Positions 1 through 10,921 of a stretch of 64,000 nt of DNA are shown piece after piece. The stretch is from Paramecium tetraurelia (taxonomy: Eukaryota; Ciliophora; Oligohymenophorea; Peniculida; Parameciidae), in the NCBI RefSeq assembly GCF_000165425.1, contig NW_001799044.1, positions 185,205 through 249,204 on the forward strand, read 5' to 3'. The position numbers were made by a program, and so were the translations under genes. The notes beneath the pieces were generated by a model that was given only the letters and a program-made list of their open reading frames with translations, made no database searches and was not told the origin of the DNA. Positions within the stretch are counted from its first letter, which is position 1; the number at the start of each line of letters is the position of its first letter.

Positions 1-1
1 T

Positions 2-253
2 AGCCATTATGAAGCGAGAAAGTTGGCATAAAGTTCCGATGAACTATAAGAATATATTACTCAATATATGTTAGTTGATGGGAAAGCAGTAAAGCTTAAT
101 GACGCATTCCAATAACAGGAAAAAAAGAAATCTGCTTAGCTTTTACTACAGATCATAGACATGGCTAAGGGAACCATCCGTGAATGGTAAAATTTCCGTC
201 ATCAGCAAATAGATACAACCATATTTCAAGAGAAAGGTATACTTATTATTTGA
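2..253 (+). CDS. C-terminal end of an unrecognised protein (cut by window edge)
   Basis: A frame with TAA/TAG read as Gln is open from base 2 to a TGA at 251-253, giving the last ~83 residues of a protein whose start lies upstream. The segment is hydrophilic and helical-looking (stretches such as SSDELQEYITQY and QLLLQIIDMAKGTIREW). I do not recognise the family. It lies on the same strand as, and 147 bp upstream of, the CFAP45 gene. Confidence 0.5.
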
Positions 254-400
254 GAGATTTTAGTCGATTTATTGTGTTAGAATTTCTAATTAGAATAGCG
301 CTAAAATTGTTGCAATGTATGCTAACTTATTTGATATTTATTTTATACAAAAATTTTAAATCTATGGTATATATGTATGTTTATTATAACCAAGAGCAAA

Positions 401-2007
401 ATGAGTAGGCCACAGTCTTGCAAAAGTAGAAAGAGCGAAGTCGACGAGTCCCTTTTTGGTATAAAATTAGTTCAAATTACCTTATAGGAAACAATAAAAG
501 AAATGATGTTAAAACTGCTAAAGTAGTTTAGAGTGTTAGGAAGGGAGACACTACAAATCCAGATGTTGTTTTAATAGGAGAGGCAGAATTACAAAGAATG
601 AAAGTTTGTTTCATCTTAAACTTTAGAATAATGCTATTGTAAAAACCAAGGATGAATAATTGTATTAGAAGAAACTCTTAGAGGAACAAAAGGAAAAGCA
701 AATGACAGCTGCTAAGGCTAAGAAATAGAAAATGATCCAATTGGAAGAAGAAAAAAAGAAGCAAATTCCTTTGACTGCACAACAACAGGAAGATAAGGTA
801 GTCAAGGACAGTCTTAATGCAAGGGTATTGATCAATTTTTGAATCTAGGCTGCTGAAATTTTGAATGAACAGTTAGATGACGTTAAAGAGATGAACAAGA
901 TGGTTATGTATGCCAAGTGTGTTACAATCAGAGACAAACAACTCTAAGAAAAACAGTAATTGAAGGAAGAATTCAAAAATTAAGAGAAACGAAAAGATCT
1001 TATGATGGAAATTGAAAGACTTAAATCAGTTAAATATTATGAAGAAAAAGATGTCGTTCATAAATAAGAATTGAAAGAAGGTCATGGCATTATTGTAGAA
1101 CAAATTAAAGAGAGAGAGTTGATTAGACTCAAGGAAAAAGAGGAATAGGAGAGAGAAGGCTAAGTGATGATCAAGCAAATCAAATAAGTTCAAATTGAAG
1201 ATCAACAAAAAAATCTATAAAGGAAACATATGTAGAAGAAGTTACAGGATGAAATTTTAGAAGCCAATTCAAAAGCCATTGTTGTTAAAGAAAAGAGAAG
1301 ATTGGAAGAGAAGGAAGAAGAAGAAAAAATTGCCAAATACAATCTAGAAAAGGCATAGAAAGATGCAGAAATCATAGAGGAATAGAGGAGAATCAAAGAA
1401 GAAAAAGAAAGAGATGTTTAAAGATTAAGAGAAATGCAAGAGAAAGCCTAAGATAGATAAGCTGAATTGGATTTATTAAGAGCCAAAAGAGCCATGGAAT
1501 AAAATGAAAGAGCTGCCAGAGAAAAAGAAAGAAAAGAAGCAGAACTCAGATAAAAATTAAACTCAGAATTATATTAAGCAAGAAAAGTTCAATAGAATGA
1601 AAAATAAGAAAAGTTAGAAGAATAAGTACTTAAACATATTATTCTATCTAGGCTAGACTAGAAAGGGATGAATTCCAAAGGGTTATTCAAAAGCAAAAGC
1701 AAGAGCGTGAAAATGAACTTAGATTATAGTAAGAGAAAGAACATTTGGTTAAAAAACATGCTGAAGAGTTGAGAAAATAGATCTCTATGAATGAAGAAAA
1801 AAGAAAGTAAGAGGAAAGAGATAAGTATCTTATTGATATCAATTTCATAGACTTGAAGAAGGAAAAAAGATTAGAGATAAAATGATTAATGAGAAGAAAT
1901 TATTAGAGAATATCAAGGATTAGAAATTGAAAGGACTCAATGATAATACAATACCTGATAAATATAAGGCTGAATTAGCAAAGAAGAAAATCAATATCCA
2001 AATATGA
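401..2007 (+). CDS. CFAP45: CFAP45-like axonemal coiled-coil protein
   Basis: Five short introns (29, 23, 24, 26 and 26 nt; the first at 459-487) join into a 492-codon frame ending at TGA 2005-2007. The N-terminal part has the family-type segment with VLIGEAELQRMK. Almost all the rest is a charged Glu/Lys/Arg-rich coiled coil. The C-terminus has the family-like ending IPDKYKAELAKKK. CFAP45 (CCDC19) is a microtubule inner protein of ciliary doublets that stabilises the axoneme, as expected in a ciliate. The family call rests on remembered motifs from both ends; other coiled-coil CFAPs are the main alternative. Codon use (many TAG/TAA Gln) matches its neighbours. Confidence 0.8.
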
Positions 2008-2064
2008 TTCATCACAGATGCACATAAAAACTATATATTAATCCATTAATATATTTATTTTAAA

Positions 2065-2865
2065 TCAATTGATTTTGAATGATTTGTGTATTGTTAAGGC
2101 TTTAGCAAAATCGGTTCCATCTAGTTCTGCTATTTTTTATTTGATCTATTCCTACTTAAGTCTCTATTTGAAAATGGCATTATAATTAGTTTTGTATGCA
2201 CTATTTACGTTAAATCAAATGAATTACTTGATGTCTGTTCCTGCCTTATCTACTCTGATAGGGTTTGAAAGTTTCCAGTCTGGCTTATATTCATATTTTA
2301 CTCTAAATAATGACAATAAAATAACTTCATTTCTGTTTTTGGCACTAATTATGCTTTAAATCTGCTGAAGAGAGCTCTTAAACAGTTCAAAACTAATTCT
2401 TAAAATTCTAATTCATCATTCATTTCAATCCAATTATCTAAAAACAATTTTGCTAAATCATTGAGTGGTTAAGCAAATTCAAGTTCTGAGCATTTCTTGA
2501 ATTTGAACACATTATTTTATGGCTTTAATAATTTTTGTAAGTATCCGAATTCTGTTCCATAAGTTGTAGAAGTTTAATTTTTCCTATGCATTTCTTCTGC
2601 TTTCTTAAAACTGTTAAATAATCATTCAAAATTATTACTCTAACTCCTATTGATCAGTAAGTTCTTGCAATTGAACTGTGGGAGGCTTAGCTCTATTATA
2701 TAAGGAGAAATTAAACCTAAATAGTTTTCTTCCTTTATGTTTATAAATCGCACCGATCAATTAAAGTCCTCTGGCTTCCTTTTCACTTGCAATGTATATC
2801 CAATCTCTATAGTAATTCAAGTATTCAGGTTTGATGATATTTGTTAGAATTGCAAACGGTTCCAT
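2065..2865 (-). CDS. hypothetical protein, ~240 aa, three introns
   Basis: From ATG (2863-2865) the protein begins MEPFAILTNIIKPEYLNYYRDW. Joining across introns of 28, 23 and 27 nt gives exactly 241 codons to TGA 2065-2067. Each intron is needed to keep the frame open, and the joined text reads smoothly (for example KPDWKLSNPIRVDKAGTD), so the gene is probably real. The C-terminus is Gln/Lys-rich and ends in ALTIHKSFKIN. No signal peptide or membrane segment is visible. I do not recognise the family. It converges on CFAP45, with 57 bp between the stops. Confidence 0.6.
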
Positions 2866-3091
2866 TCTGAATGTTGTATAAAATATTAAATAATTAATTA
2901 TTATTATTCCACTCGAATGATATATTTATATAATCAGAACTAAATATATCAGCTCTACAATTTGATTTTAATTGAATTATCCACTCTAACAGTTTTATAA
3001 ATTCATTTCCTTTAGAATAGCATAATCAGAATTGTGATAGAGTAATAAAAGATGTGTTTTATAATAAAAATGCAATCTCGTAATATATAAG

Positions 3092-3712
3092 TCATTATTG
3101 GAAAAAGAAATCATGAGGCAATCCTTTAGTATTTGTAATAAATGTGATTTTTGGTTTAATCCTCTGAGTTTTTTTAGCTGGTTCATTATTTACTGATAGC
3201 ATTTCTTTTAATTCCATTGTATTTAAGAGCAATAAATCTAAAATGTTTTCATCATATATCTATTCATTCTTAAATTAGGATTAAGTTTTGATGTTTTAAT
3301 TTTTATTTTCTAGTTAGCAATTATTAATGTTATTAATTTGTTTGCTTAAATCAAAATGATTAATCTTCTTAGATCTTGCACTTTTAATTTAAGTAAATTT
3401 GCCAAATTTAGTGCCATTCTATCATATATTGACATTTATTACATTTAATTAAAAAGGTTCAAAATCCAGAGATCCTTGTTTATGATGACATAGTTTTAAT
3501 TTTGTGAGATTTTTGCTTGTGACATTTTAATCAATAGTTTTCCTTGTAGACATTAAAGGAGTTCTTTAGTCTTGTTCGGTTATTTTCAATAACTTGATGT
3601 TATCTGAATTTTATCTACAATGCTGTATAGGCAATGTTTGAACCTGATTTGTTAATATTTCATGAATTTTTTAACGACTTAAATATCGTGGCTTCTCTTT
3701 GATAGAGGTCAT
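3092..3712 (-). CDS. hypothetical basic protein, ~198 aa
   Basis: ATG at 3710-3712 opens a frame starting MTSIKEKPRYLSRQKIHE. One 24-nt GT...AG intron, which contains a TGA, is removed to give 199 codons to TGA 3092-3094. The product is rich in Lys, Asn, Gln and Ser and looks disordered, with a short helical stretch ENILDLLLLNTMELKEML near the C-terminus. No domain is recognised. A downstream 63-codon ORF on the same strand (2995-3186) overlaps it in another frame and looks like a shadow. Confidence 0.5.
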
Positions 3713-3862
3713 AAGTCAAATAAAAATTAAATTATCAACTTAAAATACATTTATCAAATTATAAAGAATAAGTTGATATACAATCAATATTTGATTAAAT
3801 TATTTATATATAAGACAATTATTTATAAAATAAATATTCATTTCAATAAAATAAAGCCAAGA

Positions 3863-4558
3863 ATGTAAGGTTGCTCGATTAATATACTTGAATCAGATTA
3901 AATAATAAACGACAGAAATTATAATCATAATAATTAAAATGCTCCAATTAAAATAAAATAAAATTAGATTTCTAAACAATAAATAGAGATCATAAATTAT
4001 ACTCCTAGAAGTGAAATTAAAAAAACTTCGCGTAAAATAGCATAATTTCTAAGATTCAAAGCATAAAAAGTAGAATAAAAAATACTATATAAGAAGAATA
4101 TCAACAAATTAATATTTAACTTTTAGGGTATAGAGATATCAAACCTTCTTTATAACTAATAGCTGTAATTATAATTATTTTATTTTGGAGGTGGAGATTT
4201 TGAGCATTTTATGATCATAAAAGAATCCATTACTTAATAAGAATACTATTGCTTTTAAATGAACCAAATGCAGAGAATGATTAGAAGAGGCATATTTCAA
4301 CTTGTCTTAAGTATTAAGAGTGTCATGATCAGAAGAAAGCATTGAATTAATAAAAAATCGATTCCTTTTCAGCAAAATATATAATGGAATGTCAGTTACA
4401 AAATCCTCCCATTATTCCTATCATACTAATAAATTGAGTTTTTTTCATTTAAATGACTCTACATTATCAAAGGTAATATAATTATGACTATTTTAAAGTA
4501 TTCATTGTTAATCATTTGTAGTCGAGAGCAGATAATATATTTTGAAGGAGTAGTCTGA
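3863..4558 (+). CDS. hypothetical protein, ~215 aa
   Basis: The frame starts at ATG 3863. Two introns (22 nt starting GTATTAAG, and 26 nt starting GTAATATA) give 216 codons to TGA 4556-4558. The N-terminus is Asn/Gln/Lys-rich. The C-terminal half reads as a compact domain (IKNRFLFSKIYNGMSV and HYSYHTNKLSFFHLND). I do not recognise it. The 3' end is less certain, because another possible intron could extend the frame by a few residues. Confidence 0.4.
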
Positions 4559-4689
4559 ATAATGCTGATACTTATTAAATTAGAAATGTTTGGCCATTTA
4601 TTTGATATTATAAACAGTATATTGACTTCAAATTGTTTTGATGGCAATTTAGATTTCTAATTGAACTGTATTTTACAAATTTAATTATA

Positions 4690-6448
4690 ATGAATCTAAA
4701 TATCCCTTAACTTAAAGGAAACTTTGGAAATATGAAGCCTTTAAATCCTCTTGATCAATTTGCTAAGGAAACAGAGGAGGATGCAAGTGAAATAGATAGG
4801 TTATAAAAAAGACTAAATGAATAGTAGTAGTAGGTGGAAGCATTAATGAAAGTTGTTTCAAACTCACAATAATAAATATATTTATCTCAAGATAGATATA
4901 AACACACAATAGAAAGTGAGCGAGTAAATAGTTAATTGCTTGATGAAATAAAGCATCTAAAGAAGCAACTTAAATAAATTGAAAGTGGTCCCAGACTACC
5001 TCAAGCCCCTTTCCTGCCTCCATTTTTGCCTCAATAGTAATATCCCTTCAGTTATCATTAACCATATAATTAAATGGGTATGCCCTACCCATTGCCGAAT
5101 CAAAATCCTTACTATCAATATTATCCATTTCAAAACGTTCCTTTCCAACAACCTTAGAAGGAAGATAGAAGTTTTAGTAAAATATTGAAAGGCCTTGCTA
5201 AGAAAAAGGAAGAGGAACAATTAAATCAGATAATGTTGCAATTGTTAAAAAATTAATCGAATGATCCAGATAATGAACATTACTAAAAACAGAAATCTAG
5301 AAGGAATGTAAAACTCAAACACAGATCTTAAGAGGATGCTTCTGATTTTCTGTATAGTAAAAGTTCTAGATATGAGGAGGAATCACCAGAACAGATGAAA
5401 AAGAAGAATACAAAGAAATAGACAATTAAACCTTAAGAATAGTAGCAATCATTGCTAAATTAGACTTCAAAGGTTAAACTTCAACCTATTAAAGTAAGGC
5501 CTACTCCAGAAAGATTAAGATTATTAAGGAAAAAGTTTAAATACTGCGCTTGGATGGTTATATTTTATAAAAATAAATATTATTAAATTTTGGAGAAAAA
5601 GGCAATCAAAAGATTTAATGATGAAGTAGGTCTATACGATGATTAATTTGTAATTAGCTATTGATTATATTAGTTATACACCAATGCCATAGCAATGTTT
5701 GTTAAGGAAGGTCAAAAGATTTCCATATTCAAAAAATCTTGGGTTTTCACAGAAAAAAAAGATGTCCCTACTCGTATAACTAATTTAATCTAAGCAGCAG
5801 AGACCTTTGTTAAACAATTAATCATTATAACCCAAAATATTAAATTTGATCAAAAGCATTTGTCATACATTAAAGGATTCACTACAGATGGAGGTTATTT
5901 ATTTCCAGCACATTCAGCTTTTGTGACCCAGAGATTAAAATTAGATTACAAAAGAAAATTAAAGTATTATACTATTTTATATTTTAGATCTACTTCTGCT
6001 GAACAATAAAAAATGGCCTTTTTGGAATATGCTTATATACAATTACTTTTATATGAACAAATGTTCTCAATAAGTGGTTGGTAAGATTTGCTTAAGCCAT
6101 TCGCAGAACCCTTAAAACTATTAGTTTCTCTTCTATAATATTTGTTTGTAGACAGATTCAAGAATCTGCAAATCCTTTCAAAAAACATGAAATTTAATGT
6201 ACACAATTTTTTATTACTAAAATCAGGTTGACCAAGTTCCATATTTGGATTTCACTAAGCGTAATGTGGCTGATGTCAAATAAGCAATAAATCAAAGTGA
6301 TCCAAAATTTTAGGTTACTGATAAATACCCAATACTTGGATTATATGATGAGACTGTGTTGAAACCGGTGATTGATAATCCTGCATTTGCAAACCTTTAA
6401 AACCAATTTAAAGCTTTTGTTGATTTTATACACTCCAAAACTCAGTGA
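4690..6448 (+). CDS. hypothetical 568-aa protein, coiled N-terminus and helical C-terminal domain
   Basis: ATG 4690 leads through introns 5650-5673 (24 nt) and 6199-6226 (28 nt) to TGA 6446-6448, an exact 569-codon frame. Residues ~30-100 form a Gln-rich coiled coil. Residues ~100-165 are a Pro/Tyr/Gln-rich low-complexity linker (PYPLPNQNPYYQYYPF). A basic region follows. The last ~300 residues look globular and helical (AWMVIFYKNKYYQILEKKAI, WQDLLKPFAEPLKLL). No known domain is recognised. The architecture resembles ciliate axonemal or scaffold proteins, but that is only an inference from composition. Confidence 0.6.
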
Positions 6449-6493
6449 CATGATAAATAAGTACTTGACAATTAATTTATAAAATAATAATCG

Positions 6494-6896
6494 ATGAATA
6501 TAGGATAAATATATTCTTTCATTTCCTAATAGGTTATGTTTGTATGGCTATTGGTGTTCATTACTCCACTTTACATATTTATGGCCAGCATTCTGGCTAA
6601 AGGAATTCACATCTTATACAACATGGCAACAAACAAACAATCATTAATTAACAATTATTTGGGTGATATAACTTGGCTTTTCCCATTCAAAGTACACTTA
6701 CTCCATTAATTATCAATAGTAAAATGAGCAAGAATTCAAATTGATTCATACTTTGTTCCTTGCAGTATTGATTGCAGTTGCTTCTCTAATTGTCCTTGGT
6801 GGTTTAATGCTGCTTAACTTTATGGAGTAGTCCAAATAGTACGAAGAAAATAGAGAAGATAAATAATAAAAGAAAATGAAAGCAGAAAGCAAATGA
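6494..6896 (+). CDS. small two-TM membrane protein, 124 aa
   Basis: One 28-nt intron (6692-6719) gives 125 codons ending at TGA 6894-6896. Two hydrophobic helices are clear: one near residues 15-40 (VMFVWLLVFITPLYIFMASI) and one near 75-97 (LIHTLFLAVLIAVASLIVLG). A highly charged Lys/Glu/Gln tail follows and probably faces the cytosol. A second in-frame ATG at 6536 just before the first helix is an alternative start. The family is not recognised. It is convergent with the U2AF gene. Confidence 0.55.
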
Positions 6897-6988
6897 ATAA
6901 ATTTTGTGTATTTGAAATTTGATTGTTTTTCACAACATTAGTAATTTATATAAAACTTAATATTAACATTTTTGTCTGTATATATAAA

Positions 6989-8455
6989 TCAATTCCCTTG
7001 AAGCATTTCCTCTTGCATTTACTTTTTTATTCTTTCTTATTCCAATTGATCCAATCTTTATTGTTCTTCTCTATCCCTAAGGATATCTTCATTAAGATCT
7101 GTAAATTATCTTTTCGCCCACTTCTCCCTTGATAGATATTCACATTCAACAGTTTTATCACCGTACATTCTACCTGCCAAATATCTTCTGGCAGTTCTAG
7201 CTTCTTAGGTCTTCTCATATTCCACAAAGATTTTGCCCACTCCTACAATTATTTTACCAAATTCAGGTCTTGGAATGATCACATTTTTCACAGTTCCAAA
7301 TTTAGAGCATTCTTCTCTTATGTCTTCCATTATATCATTAAATTCTTCATCTATCGTAACCTATATATTTGTATAAATATTAAACATCTTCAAGAGTAAG
7401 GACATTTTTGATAACTAAAATATTAGTAGGTATTTACACATATCTGGCCATCAACTTAAGTGGTCTGAAACTAATAAGTGAAGATGGATCCTTATCATTT
7501 CCTTTCATGCTACTCAAAGGATTAACTTAACTTCACAATACATAATTACATGCTTATTCACTCATCATTTATTAGTTTACAGCTGCTAAAGAAGTCAAAA
7601 ATGACTTTGGTCTACCAATTTTCAATTGATGCCCTTTAAAAATCACATCCTTCAATATAAAACCTTGTGTTGCTTCTTCAGGAGATCTGAACTCAATAAA
7701 ACCAAAATGTCCTAAATAAATTAATCTCAAAATCTAACCATTCGAATCTATCCAGCAATTGCAAATAGAACCTGCATGTTCAGAACTTACTCCCATCTTT
7801 AATAACGTCTAATTCAAGAAATCTTAAAGCTAATTTAATATATCCATAACCATTTCTACCTCTTTTGGTTGACTATTTGGTGGCAAATTTCCAACATAGA
7901 GTTTTCTATCAGCCTTTACATCTGCCTAAGCTCTCAATTATTGTAATCTTTGCATCTAAATTAATGGTGTCATTGCTTAAAGAGCTTCCAATGAAGCCAA
8001 TGGATTCTAAAGAGGATTCGCAGGAAGTATGGCTTAATTCATAACAACTTAGTACTCTCAAACTCTCCCAAAGACACTTGATCTATTAGTTTGCTCTTAA
8101 AATTTGAAAAAGGAGTGTTCTATAATGGATCCTTAGGTGGAGAATCGAAACGAAATCTTCCAATATATTTGATTCAAAATTACCCCCTTGATTATTCTGC
8201 ATTTGCTTTAGTTGGTGCCTTAGGTTTTTAAAATTCCTCCCTCTTTTTATCTTTCTCCTTGCTCACATTTCTTGATCTCTTTTTGCCAGCATCTGATTCC
8301 TATTTTCATTAATTAAGATGCAATTACTTTCTTTTCCTTTTTTTCCTTCTTCTCTTTCTTTTCTTTTTTCTCTTTCTTTTCCTTCTTCTCCTTCTTCTCT
8401 TTCTTTTCCTTCTTGTGTCTTATATGAAAACAATTATTTACTTTTCAGAACCCAT
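6989..8455 (-). CDS. U2AF2: U2AF large subunit (U2AF65-like splicing factor)
   Basis: U2AF65 binds the polypyrimidine tract at 3' splice sites and recruits U2 snRNP. The order fits. A Lys/Glu-rich and Arg/Ser-type N-terminus (many KKEK repeats, then KKRSRNVSKEKDKKREE) is followed by RRM1 with RKLYVGNLP, an RRM with HFGFIEFRSPEEA, and a C-terminal UHM-type RRM with EECSKFGTVKNVIIPRP and GVGKIFVEYE. The start is ATG 8453-8455, with the first intron 14 nt downstream. Several introns of 23-28 nt are evident; at least one in the second RRM was not placed exactly. The stop is TGA 6989-6991 after a Gln-rich helix. Introns here are so short that polypyrimidine tracts are minimal, making this factor interesting in context. 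Confidence 0.88.
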
Positions 8456-8481
8456 TTAATAAAAATTAAATAATAAAAATA

Positions 8482-10865
8482 TCAATCAACTAAATCCTCA
8501 ACTAAATTAATCTTGATTGGCTTCAATTTCACCAAGAATACCTTCCACATTGAATAGTCGATCTTTATTTCCAATTCAGAAAACGTTTCCTCCTTTATTT
8601 TCTTGTCATACAACTTTTCCACATCCCGCTTTACCAATTTAGCAATCCTATTTGATTTTGTCACTTCAATCTTACTAGAATAAATTGGAATATCTTATAT
8701 TTGATTTAACCCTAAGTCCTCTGGATATAAAATTACGATTCCATCAACAACGATCACTACTACTTCCACTTATGCATGCCAGTGTTTTTTGTCAGTTTTT
8801 CTTGATAACATGTAAGGATTATTTTCTTTGAAATAAGTCTATAGGTTGCTTTTTTTAAATAATTAGGTTTCTAATTATTGATACATTAAATTAACATTGG
8901 AATCTTTTGGGTATTACTTTAAAATGATCTCAAGACCATCCAAAATGAAATTATCTATATCATCCCAATTCGGATTTTAAATAAACAATCCATATTCCCG
9001 ATTATATTTTTTATTTGTTTTATTTTACAATTATTATGGCTTTCTCGTTAAACAAATTTAAACTTTCTCCTCAACTACATTAATTATATTCCTGGCTTGA
9101 TCCAAAAAGTGTGTTTGAGAGATATTTCCTACAGAGTCTTTGTATAAGGATAAACTCTCTATCAATTACTCATTATTGAATGAAAAGGCTGCTTTGAAAT
9201 CCTACTCCACTATCTCGCTATAAAGATCATTAGTCTCCTTTGATTCTGGGATGTAATGACAACCAATTTAATAATCAGATGGAAGATTTTTAAGTCTCTG
9301 ATTCTCAAATTCTTTTAATTACTTTATTATTTGATTTACTTGATCTCTATGATCCAACACAGACAATAAGCAAAACATAATAAATTTGAAAGAGAATGGA
9401 AATCTAAATTGATTTTCTGATAAATAGCCATGTGAGCATTCTGGATATAGAGCAATACTTCTAATCTCATATGGCAGTTTCTTTAATGAGTCATGAGTTT
9501 ATTTCAATTATTTAAGAGAACATACTTGATCAAACAAATAAAGTTGATGATTATCATTAACCTGATCAATTTTACTTACTATTTTAACTCCTTCATAAGT
9601 TGCCATTATCGTTTAACAGATCTTACCATAACCCATTCCATTGATACCGACTGGAATCAAAACTGCAATAGTAGTTTTGGTTTACAAACACTAGGCAAGA
9701 GTGTATTGATAATCTTATCTTTTTGGTATTCTAGTTATCCTTTTATGAACACAGTTGAAAACAGTAGTAGACAAATTAATGAAACTATAGTCAACTCTTG
9801 CATTAAAGGGAATACTAAACATCAGCTTTATGCATTTAAAATAAAACTTGTATTCTTATTAATTTAAATTATATTATGAGAGAAATTTTGGAGGGTTATC
9901 CTCAAAAAAGTTTGAATTCTAATTGTTTACGTAGATTTTGATTTATCTTAAAACTTCGAAATGTTTGGAAGGAATGTAACAATTCCCTAAGTATTTATCA
10001 TCTTTCCAAAAATAAATAGTTTTTCCTTTAAAATAATCATGGTATTAATCTATGAGTTCGTTATAAATTGAGTCATATATTTATGGGAAATTCTTTAGAG
10101 TGGTTTGTTGTTCATAAGATTTAGCAGTTTCCAAATTGTAGTGATTCAAAAAATTGTTAACTACATATGGTGGTAACATCCTTTAAGAATTGTAATGTTC
10201 CATTATTGAATACCATTCAATAATATTTTATTTGTTTCTACATCCAACTAGACTTCTATGTATTAGATCATTGGCAAAATTGATCTGCTGATTATGATTC
10301 ATTTTATGATAAGCATCAAAGAATGATATAGCTACTTTACAAGCCCTTTCGAACCCTTTTATTTAATTGTACTTAGAAACATCATTCCTGTCCTCACATA
10401 TAATTGTTTATCCACTGGATGAAATAATAAATGATTTTAAGATGTCACAATAACTTACACTAGCTGTAAAAGAATTGTGTCTGATCTCTTGGACAATGAA
10501 AGTGTTATCTAATTTTCTGACTATGAATTTATAAACATCGTCTTGACTTTTTAAATTATGCTCATTCAATGTCGGCGCTAATGGAGATCCCATGGTAGCT
10601 ATAATATAATGAAGGTTTACCAATTTAGGTGTCTACTACCCCTTTATTGATAATTTGGAGGAATGAGTTTTCAGTCAACAGATGATCTTAAAAAAAGGAA
10701 TTTTTAAGTAATGCTGAATTGTTCATATTGGATTCGTTAGCATGCACTTCAAGTATATAGGTTGAAACTTTTTAGAATTCGTTCTTAATCGATAGTATTT
10801 CTAGGTCTCTTTGCTTCTCAAACTCTTATAGTCTGATATATAGATTCAATTGAATTACAAGGCAT
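8482..10865 (-). CDS. large protein with Walker-A-like loop, possibly related to tRNA/RNA ligase
   Basis: Introns of 34 and 22 nt near the N-terminus give 776 codons from ATG 10863-10865 to TGA 8482-8484; the remaining ~2 kb is one open frame. A segment TIAVLIPVGINGMGYGKIC looks like a Walker-A loop but lacks the exact GxxxxGK spacing. Further on, FPFSFKFIMFCLLSVLDHRD recalls the kinase region of fungal tRNA ligase Trl1. Near the C-terminus a KKHWHAQVEVVVIV strand carries a histidine. No clear KxxG ligase motif was seen in the N-terminal part. The ligase link is a weak inference; the safe call is an unknown protein. It is divergent from the TPR gene with 56 bp between the ATGs. Confidence 0.65.
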
Positions 10866-10921
10866 AAGCGCTTAATTATTACATTATTATTATAATGTAA
10901 GAATAACAAATAGTGGTGGGA

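Noticed and set aside
1026-1396. Minus ORFs with many Leu/Phe codons
   Set aside because: They are the antisense of the Glu/Lys-rich CFAP45 coiled coil.
9493-9867. 124-codon plus ORF starting MSLFQLFKRTYL
   Set aside because: It lies antisense inside a 775-codon minus-strand gene with a continuous frame; no independent support.
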